From assembly GCF_900167365.1 (NCBI RefSeq), contig NZ_FUXL01000001.1, positions 265,507 through 329,506 on the forward strand: a DNA stretch of 64,000 nucleotides. The letters are read 5' to 3'. The notes under the pieces are model-generated. The model saw nothing but the letters and a program-made list of their open reading frames with translations, was not told the origin of the DNA and did no database searches. The DNA is from Consotaella salsifontis. Lineage in GTDB: Bacteria; Pseudomonadota; Alphaproteobacteria; Rhizobiales; Rhizobiaceae. This document shows, in pieces, positions 56,689 through 64,000 of this stretch (its first letter is position 1; every line of letters begins with the position of its first letter). Both the position numbers and the translations under genes were made by a program.

Positions 56689-58056
56689 ATGACCGGTCGC
56701 ATCCTCATCGTCGATGATATCGAGGTCAATCTGCGCCTCCTAGAGGCTCGGTTGTCGGCCGAGTATTTTGACGTCGTGCGCGCCACCAGCGGCGCCGAGG
56801 CGATCGAGATCTGCCGGACGCAGGCGATCGATCTCGTTCTTCTTGATGTGATGATGCCCGGCATGGACGGCTATGAGGTTTGCCGGCGCCTGAAGGGCGA
56901 CTTCAAGACGATGCACTTGCCCATTGTCCTGATCACGGCGCTGGATCAGCCATCCGACCGGTTGATGGGGCTCGAGGCCGGAGCCGACGACTTTCTGACC
57001 AAGCCGGTCAGCGATCTGCAGCTTTTCAGCCGTGTCAAAAGCCTGACGCGCCAGAAGCTCCTCACGGACGAGCTACGCATTCGCGCCGAAACCACGGTGG
57101 ACCTTGTGGTCCGCTCGGACCTGGTGGAGCAGCTTCGGTCTTCCGGTCTGGATGGGCGGCTCCTGATCGTAGACGAGGATGCCAAAGCGGCGGAGCGTCT
57201 TGCGCGAACTGTCAGGGGGCAGCATTCAGGCACCGTTGCGGCGTCAGCGCCTGCCGCGTTCGCCGAGGCGGCGCGAATCAAGCCCGAGCTCCTCATCATC
57301 AACTTGTCGGCGCAGAGTTTCGATGGCCTACGGCTGGTTTCGCAGCTCAGGGCGGGAGAGTCGACACGCTCAATCCCGATCCTCCTCATCGGCGAACGTC
57401 ATGATGAGGCGCGCATCGCGCGCGGCCTCGACCTCGGCGCCAACGATTATCTTCTGCGCCCGGTCGACGCCAACGAGCTGCTTGCGCGCACGCGTACGCA
57501 AATTCGCCACAAGCGATACGCGGACGGCTTGCGCCAAAGCCTGACGGAAACCATCGAGCTGGCGGTTCGCGATCCGTTGACGGGATTGCACAATCGGCGG
57601 TTCATGGAGAACCAGCTCGAGAAAGCCATGGAGCGTTCGCGGCGCGACGGCCGTCCGCTCGCCGTGCTGATTGCCGATATCGACCACTTCAAGCGCATCA
57701 ACGACGAGTGGGGGCACGACGTCGGCGACTTCGTGCTCAAGCACTTCGCCACCACTATCACGGCGGCGCTGCGCGGCAGCGACCTTGCCTGTCGATATGG
57801 TGGGGAAGAGTTCGTCGTTCTGATGCCGGAAGCGGACGCACGCGTGGCGCGGCTGATAGGCGAGCGCCTGAGAATCAGCGTCGCGGAAAACCCGATCGAC
57901 CTGTCCGGCCAGAGGGTCAACCTGACGGTTAGCGCCGGCTACTCGGTCTACGATCCGACACGAGACACGTCGGCCACGCTGCTTAAGAGAGCGGATGCGG
58001 CCCTCTATCTGGCAAAGAAGAATGGACGCAATCAGGTCATGGCCGAGGCCGCCTAA
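56689..58056 (+). CDS. pleD: Response regulator and diguanylate cyclase PleD
   Basis: The 455-residue protein has two receiver domains (first: RILIVDDIEVNLRLLEARL with phospho-Asp in LVLLDVMMPGMDGYEVCRR; second, degenerate, about 150-275) and a GGEEF diguanylate cyclase domain (about 290-455). The latter has the RYGGEEFVVLMPEA active site and an upstream RxxD-type inhibitory region. Phosphorylated PleD makes c-di-GMP and drives polar development. It follows divK by 10 bp. Confidence 0.94.
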   Translation: MTGRILIVDDIEVNLRLLEARLSAEYFDVVRATSGAEAIEICRTQAIDLVLLDVMMPGMDGYEVCRRLKGDFKTMHLPIVLITALDQPSDRLMGLEAGADDFLTKPVSDLQLFSRVKSLTRQKLLTDELRIRAETTVDLVVRSDLVEQLRSSGLDGRLLIVDEDAKAAERLARTVRGQHSGTVAASAPAAFAEAARIKPELLIINLSAQSFDGLRLVSQLRAGESTRSIPILLIGERHDEARIARGLDLGANDYLLRPVDANELLARTRTQIRHKRYADGLRQSLTETIELAVRDPLTGLHNRRFMENQLEKAMERSRRDGRPLAVLIADIDHFKRINDEWGHDVGDFVLKHFATTITAALRGSDLACRYGGEEFVVLMPEADARVARLIGERLRISVAENPIDLSGQRVNLTVSAGYSVYDPTRDTSATLLKRADAALYLAKKNGRNQVMAEAA

Positions 58057-58076
58057 GCAGCGCTAGCCCGGCGTCC

Positions 58077-58092
58077 TTAACCATTCTTTACC
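58077..58092 (+). promoter_or_regulatory. CtrA-like half-conserved box (TTAA-N7-TTACC)
   Basis: TTAA, seven bases, then TTACC matches the CtrA consensus TTAA-N7-TTAAC with one mismatch. It lies just after pleD, in the gap before the convergent rpmG gene, so it is not an obvious promoter site. It may be chance. Confidence 0.25.
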
Positions 58093-58542
58093 AAAAAAAC
58101 GTGCTTTCGAAGTGATTCGTTGATTTTGCGACTGGTTTGAGCGAGTCTGAGGGCGTGGATCACGGAGGGCGCTGTCGAGGCGCAAGAACCGTTACCCCAT
58201 GGAATGCTCAGGTCCGCCGCATCTCCTGGGTCCCGTGGGGCGGCCGGTCGGCATCCGAATACGCGGTTTCCTCGTACCGCATCGGAATCGCCGACCGGCC
58301 ACTGATCCGCTTTACCGTCATGCCGGACGCTTCGGTTGACGGACTTCCAGCTTCGCTTATCCCCGGCCATACTCCACACGGCGCGATTCGCAGCATCGTC
58401 CTTCGTGCATCAACTCAAACGTTGAAACGAGAGAAAGACGCGGCGGCAGGCTGCGCCAATGGCGAAGTGCCGATCGAATACGCAGGCCTGGGATAGAGTA
58501 GGGGAGCTCCTGGCGGTGCGCACGCGCGTCAGGAGATCAGCC

Positions 58543-58568
58543 AAAAACGCCGCCTGAACGGCGGCGTT
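58543..58568 (-). terminator. Rho-independent terminator of rpmG
   Basis: On the minus strand AACGCCGCC (58568-58560) pairs with GGCGGCGTT (58554-58546) around a 5-nt loop, followed by a T run (58547-58543). It lies about 100 bp after the rpmG stop. Confidence 0.8.
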
Positions 58569-58669
58569 AAGCAATCACAGCAGCACAAATACGACAACCA
58601 AAAACTTCCGGCCGATCCATGGCCGCAAGTCGAACCGAACGTAGCATCGTGCCTTTGCGGCGCGGACGC

Positions 58670-58837
58670 CTACTTGATCTTGGCTTCGCGGAACTCGACG
58701 TGCTTGCGCGCGACCGGGTCGTACTTGGTCTTGACCATCTTCTCGGTCATGGTGCGGCTGTTCTTGTTGGTCACATAGAAGTAGCCGGTGTCAGCGGTGC
58801 TGAGCAGCTTGATCTTGATCGTTGTCGCCTTGGCCAT
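58670..58837 (-). CDS. rpmG: 50S ribosomal protein L33
   Basis: The minus strand from ATG 58837 encodes 55 residues: [20 protein letters not shown], then [20 protein letters not shown], ending [10 protein letters not shown]. This is the cysteine-free (zinc-independent) form of L33, a component of the large ribosomal subunit near the E site. It is the family length for alphaproteobacteria. It is transcribed alone, with a terminator downstream. Confidence 0.96.
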   Translation of the reverse strand: MAKATTIKIKLLSTADTGYFYVTNKNSRTMTEKMVKTKYDPVARKHVEFREAKIK

Positions 58838-59044
58838 CTGTCAACTTTCCGTCGCTGTGCGTTCCGCCGCTCCGCATTCTTCCGAACATCGAAAGACCAA
58901 AGAGCTTGAGGACGCTTGCGGCTAATCCCGAATGAGCGGCGCCCTTCGCCGCGCGACCGATCCAAGATCGGCCATATCCCATCGACGCCAGTGGCAAAAC
59001 CGCTGACGCTTCGGCGGCGCAAAGTACCGATAAGGTGGCTGAAG

Positions 59045-60244
59045 TCAAGCCTGACGACCGCCGAACACGAGGCGGACAAGGGTGAGAACGAGATAGACGC
59101 TGAAGAAGAGCGCCAGCGACCATGCGAATCCGTTTGGACCGGCGGCGTCCATGGCCAAGCCGATGGTCTGTGGCCCGATCAGCATCCCCAGAGCATAGCA
59201 GAAGATGAAGGCGGCGTTGGCGGATGCCAGTTCGGAGCCGGAAAGGCGGGCTCCGAGATGGGCCAGACCGACGGTGTAGAGCCCGGCGACGACGCCGCCC
59301 CAGATGAACAGCACGAACGCCATGACCCACCAGTTGGCGGTCAGCAGAGGCAGGCAGAGCGTGCCGACGAGCCCCACGAGGCTACAGACGGCGAGCAGGG
59401 TCCTGCGGTCACGCACCCGGTCGCTGGCGAGCCCGATCGGGATTTGCATGAAGACATTGCCGAGCCCGACGGCGGTCAGAAGTTGCGCCGCCGCGGATTC
59501 GGACAAACCGATTCGCACACCGAAGATCGGGAACAGCGCGAAACCCCCAGCCTCCACCGCTCCGAAGATCAGTACGGCCGCCGTGGCCGTGGGCACCGCA
59601 TAGAGAAATCTCCAGAAGCTCCCACGCGCCCGTTCGGTGAGGCACGGCTGGCGGTTCCATGCCATGAACAGCGGAAGCGCCGAGGCGAGAATGACGCCGG
59701 AGCCGACGAAGAACGGCAGCGGCCCGTCGGCCCCTATTCGCGAGAAAATCCATGGGCCGATCGCGAAGCCCAGCGAGAGCACTGTGGCGTAAAGGCCAAG
59801 GACGAAACCGCGCCTCGCCGGCGGCGCCGCCGCGTTGATCCAGAACTCGGAGAGAACGAAAAGGGCCGTGATCGAGAAATGGAAGACAAGGCGCAGCGGG
59901 AACCACGTCCAGAACGGCACGAGATAATAGAAGCCAAGCCCGGATAGGGCGGACAGGACGATCGCCGCGAGCATGGCCGTTCGCACGCCGATGATCCGCG
60001 CGATGGGCGTCACCAACGGCGCCGCGATCAGCGACGCTATGCCGGCTACCGCCGTGTTGGCGCCGATGAGCGTCGCCGGAATGCCGCGTCGTTCCAGAAT
60101 CACGCTCAGGAGCGGAAGCCCCAGGCCGAGCCCGAGCCCGACCGCGCTGATCGAGCCGATCGCGGCACCTGCCGAAAGCCAGTCTATCGACTGGATCTGC
60201 TGCTTGGCCTCGTGCGCCAGTTCCTTCGGCGTGCTCTGTTCCAT
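59045..60244 (-). CDS. Major facilitator superfamily permease (YcaD-like)
   Basis: From ATG 60244 (MEQSTPKELAHEAKQQIQSI; an ATG at 60268 would add eight residues) the product has 399 residues and 12 predicted helices. MFS loop signatures are seen in LIAAPLVTPIARIIGVRTAM between helices 2 and 3 and IPIGLASDRVRDRRTLLAVC between helices 8 and 9. The substrate cannot be inferred. An MFS gene next to DUF983, rnr and topA is a common rhizobial arrangement. Confidence 0.82.
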   Translation of the reverse strand: MEQSTPKELAHEAKQQIQSIDWLSAGAAIGSISAVGLGLGLGLPLLSVILERRGIPATLIGANTAVAGIASLIAAPLVTPIARIIGVRTAMLAAIVLSALSGLGFYYLVPFWTWFPLRLVFHFSITALFVLSEFWINAAAPPARRGFVLGLYATVLSLGFAIGPWIFSRIGADGPLPFFVGSGVILASALPLFMAWNRQPCLTERARGSFWRFLYAVPTATAAVLIFGAVEAGGFALFPIFGVRIGLSESAAAQLLTAVGLGNVFMQIPIGLASDRVRDRRTLLAVCSLVGLVGTLCLPLLTANWWVMAFVLFIWGGVVAGLYTVGLAHLGARLSGSELASANAAFIFCYALGMLIGPQTIGLAMDAAGPNGFAWSLALFFSVYLVLTLVRLVFGGRQA

Positions 60245-60432
60245 GACCCGTTTTCGATGGTCTTCCATTGAAGGCGATACGGCGGCCCTAGCAGGCCCAA
60301 AGTGATGTGACCAGCGCGCGCTCGATCACCCCCCTGATCCTCAACCTCGCATGGGTCAGAGCCCACCTGGTAAGTCCACTCGCCGATACTCTTTCGGCGC
60401 GACGGAAGGATGACGGAAAGCGCAAGGGCGCG

Positions 60433-60867
60433 TCAGGCGAGTTCGTCCTCGGGGGCCGGCTCGGTCCCGCCGAAACCATGCATTCGCAGCGCCCATTGAA
60501 GCCCCACCGTCGCGCCTTTGACGGGCGGCAACATCGCCAGACAGAGGAGAAGCGTCAGCGTCGTCCAGACCGCGAGATGGACGCCCATCGACCAGGCAAA
60601 GAGGTCGTCGGCAGCCATGAAGAGCCCGACAATGAGATGGCCCACGATAAAAACCGTGATGTAGGGCGGCAGGTCGTCCGCCCGATGATGATGGATCGCC
60701 TCGCCGCAGGCGGCGCAGTGATCGACCGTCTTGAGATAGCTGGAAAAGAGCGCTCCCTCGCCGCATCGCGGGCACCGGCATTTCAGTCCCTTTAAAAGGG
60801 CGGGCCCAAGCGGGCGCGTCTCCTCCGAACCGGTACCGACGATCGTCTGTTCGATGAAATCGGTCAA
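60433..60867 (-). CDS. DUF983 family membrane protein
   Basis: The 144-residue protein has a zinc ribbon (CRCPRCGEGALF and CAACGEAIHHHRADDLPPYI) followed by two membrane helices (TVFIVGHLIVGLFMAADDLF and WTTLTLLLCLAMLPPVKG). This is DUF983, of unknown function, found in alphaproteobacteria near rnr. Its start overlaps the rnr stop by 4 bp. Confidence 0.88.
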   Translation of the reverse strand: MTDFIEQTIVGTGSEETRPLGPALLKGLKCRCPRCGEGALFSSYLKTVDHCAACGEAIHHHRADDLPPYITVFIVGHLIVGLFMAADDLFAWSMGVHLAVWTTLTLLLCLAMLPPVKGATVGLQWALRMHGFGGTEPAPEDELA

Positions 60868-63122
60868 CGCCGCTTCCCCTTCGCCGGTTTGCCTTTGCGC
60901 TCGCCGGGCCGACTGGTGCGGCCGCGGCGGGCCTTGTGGAACGACTGGGTGGAGCGCGGAAGCTTGCGCGGTTCCGACAGCATCTCGAAGCGCATGGAAC
61001 CCGCCATTGGAAGGGCCTCGACGAGACGAACCGTCACGGCGTCGCCGAGCCGGTGGCCTCGTCCGCTCCGCTCCCCGGAGATCGTCTGCGCGGCCTCGTC
61101 GAAGCGGTAATACTCGTTGCCGAGCGAGCCGATCGGGATGAAGCCGTCGGCCCCGAAGGTCGGGAGCGAAACGAAGAGTCCCGCCTTCGTGACGCCGGTG
61201 ATGCGTCCCTCGAAGCTGTCCCCGATCCGATCGGCGAGATGATGGGCGATCAGGCGATCGACCGTGTCGCGCTCGGCCGCCATGGCGCGGCGCTCGGCTT
61301 TGGAAATTTCCTCGGCGGTCGTCTCGAGATTATCCTCGTCCTCTTGCGAGAGGCCGCCCTCGCCAAGATCGAGAGCCGTTATCAGCGCGCGGTGGACCAC
61401 GAGATCCGCGTAGCGCCGGATCGGCGAGGTGAAATGCGCGTAGCGCATCAGGTTCAGCCCGAAGTGGCCGATATTGGAAGGCGAATAGGCCGCCTGGGAC
61501 TGGGATCGAAGAACGACCTCGTTGACCAGCGCCTCATGCTCGCTTTCCTTCACCTGGCGAAGGATGCTGTTGAAATGGGACGGGCGCAACGTGCCGCTGC
61601 CGCCGAGCTTCAGATCGAGCGAGCGCAGGAAATCGCGAAGCGATTCGAGCCGCGAGAGCGACGGCGCGTCGTGGGCGCGGTAGATCAGCGCTTGCCGCCG
61701 CTCCTCCAGCGTTTCCGCCGCCGCCACATTCGCCTGGATCATGAACTCTTCGATGAGCCGATGGGCGTCGAGCCGCTGCGGCACCATGACGCAGTCGACG
61801 CGACCAGCCTTGTCGAGGACGATCTTTCGCTCGGGAAGGTCGAGGTCGAGCGGTTCTCGCCGCGCGCGCGCCTCCGCCAGCGCGCCATAGGCCGCCCAAA
61901 GGGTTCGCAGCAGCGGCAGAACACCGTCCGGCACGGCGCCGGCGGCGCCGTCGATGGCGGCCTGCGCATCCTCGTAGGCGAGCTTGGCCTGGCTCCGCAT
62001 CATGATGCGATGGAAGCTGTGGCGGCGCTTATCGCCGGAGGCGGAGAAAATCATCCGCACGGCCATCGCCGGGCGCTCGACGCCCTCACGCAGTGAGCAC
62101 AGGTCGTTGGATATGCGCTCGGGCAGCATGGGCACGACGCGATCGGGGAAATAAACCGAATTGCCCCTGAGGCGCGCCTCGCGATCCAGCTTGGAGCCAG
62201 GGCGCACATACCAGGAGACATCCGCGATCGCCACGGTGACGACGAAGCCGCCGGGATTTCCCGGATCGGTGTCGGGCTCGGCGTGAACCGCGTCGTCGTG
62301 ATCCTTGGCGTCCGCCGGATCGATGGTCACGAGCGGCAGATTGCGCCAGTCTTCGCGCGGCGCCTCGAGCGGGGCGGGACCGGCGGCCTCGGCTTCCTTC
62401 AGAACGCCTTCGGGGAAGATGTGGGGAATGCCATGAGCGTGGAGCGCGATGGTGGAGATCGCCTTCTCGCTCTTCAGCGAGCCGACCACCTCGACCACGC
62501 GGGCGAAGGGGAGCCCCGCGCGATTGCGGCGCGAGGGCTCGACTTCGACGAGATCACCGTCCGCCGCCTCGCCTGCATCGTCGGGACCAATGGCATATTC
62601 CGGCTGGCGCCTGTCGACCGGCTCGATGCGCCCGCCGCCACCCGGCATTGGCCGAAACACGCCGAGCGCGACGCCTGTGCGTTTTTCGAGGACCCGGATG
62701 ACACGCGCGATGCGAGTGCCATCCTCGTCCTCGGTGATGCGGGCGAGGATACGATCGCCGATCCCGGCGGCATGTCCATTGTCGCGATGCTGCCGGACAA
62801 GGAGACGCGGCCGGGGCCCGCGCTCGTCCTCGTCCCAGTTCGTAGGCTCGGCCAGAAGGTCGCCGTCGCTGTCCCTGCGGCGAATTTCGAGGACCGCGAC
62901 GCCGGGCAGAGCGCCGGGACGGGAAAAGTTCTTGCGTCCGCCCTCGATCACTCCTTCCGCCTGCAGATCGGCGAGGATCTCCTTGAGAGCGAGGCGGTTC
63001 TCGCCCTTGGCGCCGAAAGCCTTGGCGATGTCGCGCTTGGACGAGCGAGTAGGATTGTCGGCGATGAACCGCAGCACCGCCTCGCGCGACAACTCCACGG
63101 GCGCTTTCGGCCTTGGCGCCAT
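60864..63122 (-). CDS. rnr: Ribonuclease R
   Basis: The 752-residue RNB-family exoribonuclease has an N-terminal winged-helix domain (REAVLRFIADNPTRSSKRDI), cold-shock domains and the RNB catalytic site TIDPADAKDHDDAVHAEPD. Mid-domain motifs RMIFSASGDKRRHSFHRIMM and YAHFTSPIRRYADLVVHRAL follow, then a C-terminal S1 domain (DSFEGRITGVTKAGLFVSLP) and a Lys/Arg-rich tail. It degrades structured RNA 3' to 5'. It starts 2 bp after the topA stop. Confidence 0.95.
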   Translation of the reverse strand: MAPRPKAPVELSREAVLRFIADNPTRSSKRDIAKAFGAKGENRLALKEILADLQAEGVIEGGRKNFSRPGALPGVAVLEIRRRDSDGDLLAEPTNWDEDERGPRPRLLVRQHRDNGHAAGIGDRILARITEDEDGTRIARVIRVLEKRTGVALGVFRPMPGGGGRIEPVDRRQPEYAIGPDDAGEAADGDLVEVEPSRRNRAGLPFARVVEVVGSLKSEKAISTIALHAHGIPHIFPEGVLKEAEAAGPAPLEAPREDWRNLPLVTIDPADAKDHDDAVHAEPDTDPGNPGGFVVTVAIADVSWYVRPGSKLDREARLRGNSVYFPDRVVPMLPERISNDLCSLREGVERPAMAVRMIFSASGDKRRHSFHRIMMRSQAKLAYEDAQAAIDGAAGAVPDGVLPLLRTLWAAYGALAEARARREPLDLDLPERKIVLDKAGRVDCVMVPQRLDAHRLIEEFMIQANVAAAETLEERRQALIYRAHDAPSLSRLESLRDFLRSLDLKLGGSGTLRPSHFNSILRQVKESEHEALVNEVVLRSQSQAAYSPSNIGHFGLNLMRYAHFTSPIRRYADLVVHRALITALDLGEGGLSQEDEDNLETTAEEISKAERRAMAAERDTVDRLIAHHLADRIGDSFEGRITGVTKAGLFVSLPTFGADGFIPIGSLGNEYYRFDEAAQTISGERSGRGHRLGDAVTVRLVEALPMAGSMRFEMLSEPRKLPRSTQSFHKARRGRTSRPGERKGKPAKGKRR

Positions 63123-63124
63123 CT

Positions 63125-64000
63125 CTATTCGTCCCAGGGCGCGGTGTCGGACGCCGTTGCCGGTGCGACCTTAGGCTTCGAGGTCTTCGCTCGCGCCGGT
63201 TTCTTCGCGGGTGTCTCGGCGTCCTTTTCGCCCGCCTTCGCGGTCGCTGACTTTTTGGCGGCGGGCTTCTTGGTCTTGGACGCTGTCGATTTGGATGCCG
63301 CCGACTTGGCTCCCGACTTGGCTCCCTTGACGTTCGCGCCGGTCTTTTCGGCACGAGCCGTCAGCAGCGCGATCGCCTCTTCGAGTGTGACCGAAGCCGG
63401 GTCTTTGCCGCGCGGCAGCGTCGCGTTGATCTTGCCGACATTGACGTAGGGGCCAAAGCGTCCGTCCCGCACGGTGATCTCGCCGCCGAACTCGGGATGC
63501 TCGCCGAGCGTTGCGATCGCCGCGGGCGTCGCCCGGCCCTTGCCGCCGCGCTCCTTCTTCTCCGCGATCACCGTGACAGCGCGGTTGAGGCCGACAGTGA
63601 AGACATCCTCGATCGATTCGAGATTGGCATAGGCGCCGTCATGCTGGAGGAAGGGACCATAGCGCCCGAGGCCGGCCGTGATGGGCTTGCCGGTTTCCGG
63701 ATGCAGTCCAACCTCGCGCGGCAGGTTGAGAAGCTTCAGCGCCTTCTCGAGGTCCATGTCCGCCACGGCCCAGCCTTTTGGCAAGGACGAGCGCTTGGCC
63801 TCCTTGCCTTCGCCTCGCTGGACATAGGGGCCGAAGCGCCCGACCCGAAGCGTCACGGCCTCGCCCGTGTCGGGGTCTGTCCCGAACTCCTGCGGACCAT
63901 CGCTGGTCGGTGCCTCTCCGTCCGCGTCGGCGGCGAGATTGGTGCCGAGCTGGCGGGTGTAATTGCACTCCGGGTAGTTGGAGCAGCCGACGAAGGCACC
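63125..64000 (-). CDS. topA: DNA topoisomerase I, C-terminal part
   Basis: The frame is open from the window edge to the stop at 63125 (291 residues). It starts in a topoisomerase zinc-finger region (GAFVGCSNYPECNYTRQLG) and continues with several repeats of the 'GRFGPYVQ/N....K....LPKG' motif (GRYGPFLQHDGAYANLESIE, DGRFGPYVNVGKINATLPRG). It ends in a Lys/Ala-rich basic tail typical of alphaproteobacterial TopA. TopA relaxes negative supercoils; the catalytic Tyr domain lies outside the window. Confidence 0.93.
   Translation of the reverse strand, partial: GAFVGCSNYPECNYTRQLGTNLAADADGEAPTSDGPQEFGTDPDTGEAVTLRVGRFGPYVQRGEGKEAKRSSLPKGWAVADMDLEKALKLLNLPREVGLHPETGKPITAGLGRYGPFLQHDGAYANLESIEDVFTVGLNRAVTVIAEKKERGGKGRATPAAIATLGEHPEFGGEITVRDGRFGPYVNVGKINATLPRGKDPASVTLEEAIALLTARAEKTGANVKGAKSGAKSAASKSTASKTKKPAAKKSATAKAGEKDAETPAKKPARAKTSKPKVAPATASDTAPWDE

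Larger units (their letters stand above)
58057..58669. other. Intergenic, no protein gene seen; contains rpmG terminator and a CtrA-like motif
   Basis: Apart from the terminator at 58543-58568 and TTAA-N7-TTACC at 58077-58092, nothing convincing is seen. A plus-strand frame of 119 codons (58137-58496) has no known domain or ribosome site and I do not consider it a gene. Confidence 0.4.

Noticed and set aside
58137-58496. 119-codon plus-strand frame between pleD and rpmG
   Set aside because: No ribosome site or known family, and the residue pattern does not look like a folded protein.
1-64000. CRISPR array or restriction-modification/toxin-antitoxin defence genes
   Set aside because: No regularly spaced direct repeats, no Cas, methyltransferase or nuclease motifs of such systems were seen in the window.

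Overview
This 64 kb window is high-GC chromosomal DNA from an alphaproteobacterium, most likely of the order Hyphomicrobiales (Rhizobiales). The evidence is the complete 14-gene nuo operon, the block birA / RNase J / DUF1467 / proS / lolCE / lolD / dnaE, the divK-pleD pair beside dinB and a DUF3572 gene, the rpmG / DUF983 / rnr / topA neighbourhood, and the alphaproteobacterial form of prolyl-tRNA synthetase. I cannot name the genus from the sequence alone.

Layout. (1) 1-3316: the end of a TRAP-transporter permease, then uxaA and uxaB for hexuronate (galacturonate-type) catabolism, closed by a strong hairpin terminator. (2) 3317-19703: an accessory region. It begins with a decayed IS5-family transposase and ends with a truncated IS5-family transposase, an IS66 element (tnpABC plus a pRiA4b ORF-3-type gene), a second broken copy of that gene, and the C-terminal remnant of a phage-type integrase abutting tRNA-Val. 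Between the insertion sequences lies a compact, mostly same-strand cluster (4608-15442). It encodes a TM2 protein, a zinc-ribbon membrane protein, a frameshifted beta-rich protein, an exported VWA-like protein with a degenerate metal site, a small membrane protein, a 1222-residue tubulin/FtsZ-like protein with a C-terminal GYF_2-like domain, a glycine-zipper lipoprotein, a trypsin-like protease and a periplasmic protein with a peptidoglycan-binding-like repeat. This is the best candidate in the window for a poorly described system. (3) 19704-20047: divergent tRNA-Val(TAC) and tRNA-Asp(GTC). (4) 20537-37914: lptF, then nuoABC, a GFA-family gene, and nuoDEFGHIJKLMN, closed by a 14-bp-stem terminator.

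(5) 38024-40923: birA, RNase J and a DUF1467 gene. (6) 41605-45700: a Na+-pumping oxaloacetate-decarboxylase-type cluster in the order gamma, free biotin carrier, beta, alpha. The biotin domain, normally the C-terminus of the alpha subunit, is a separate gene. (7) 46353-54297: proS, the lipoprotein-release permease lolC/E and ATPase lolD, a convergent UPF0303 gene, a 27-codon membrane-peptide ORF, and dnaE. (8) 54460-58056: dinB and DUF3572 on the minus strand, then divK-pleD on the plus strand (cell-cycle phosphorelay and c-di-GMP). (9) 58543-64000, all minus strand: rpmG with its terminator, an MFS permease, DUF983, rnr and the 3' part of topA.

How the parts work together. The core blocks provide respiration (complex I), envelope biogenesis (LptF, LolCDE), replication and repair, RNA decay and cell-cycle control. 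The uxa genes feed hexuronates to 2-keto-3-deoxygluconate. The oad cluster would couple oxaloacetate decarboxylation to sodium export and needs a biotin ligase, which birA could supply. The tubulin-like cluster looks like an envelope-spanning assembly: a cytoplasmic GTPase-type polymer protein, several single- or multi-pass membrane partners and several exported proteins. That role is an inference from gene content.
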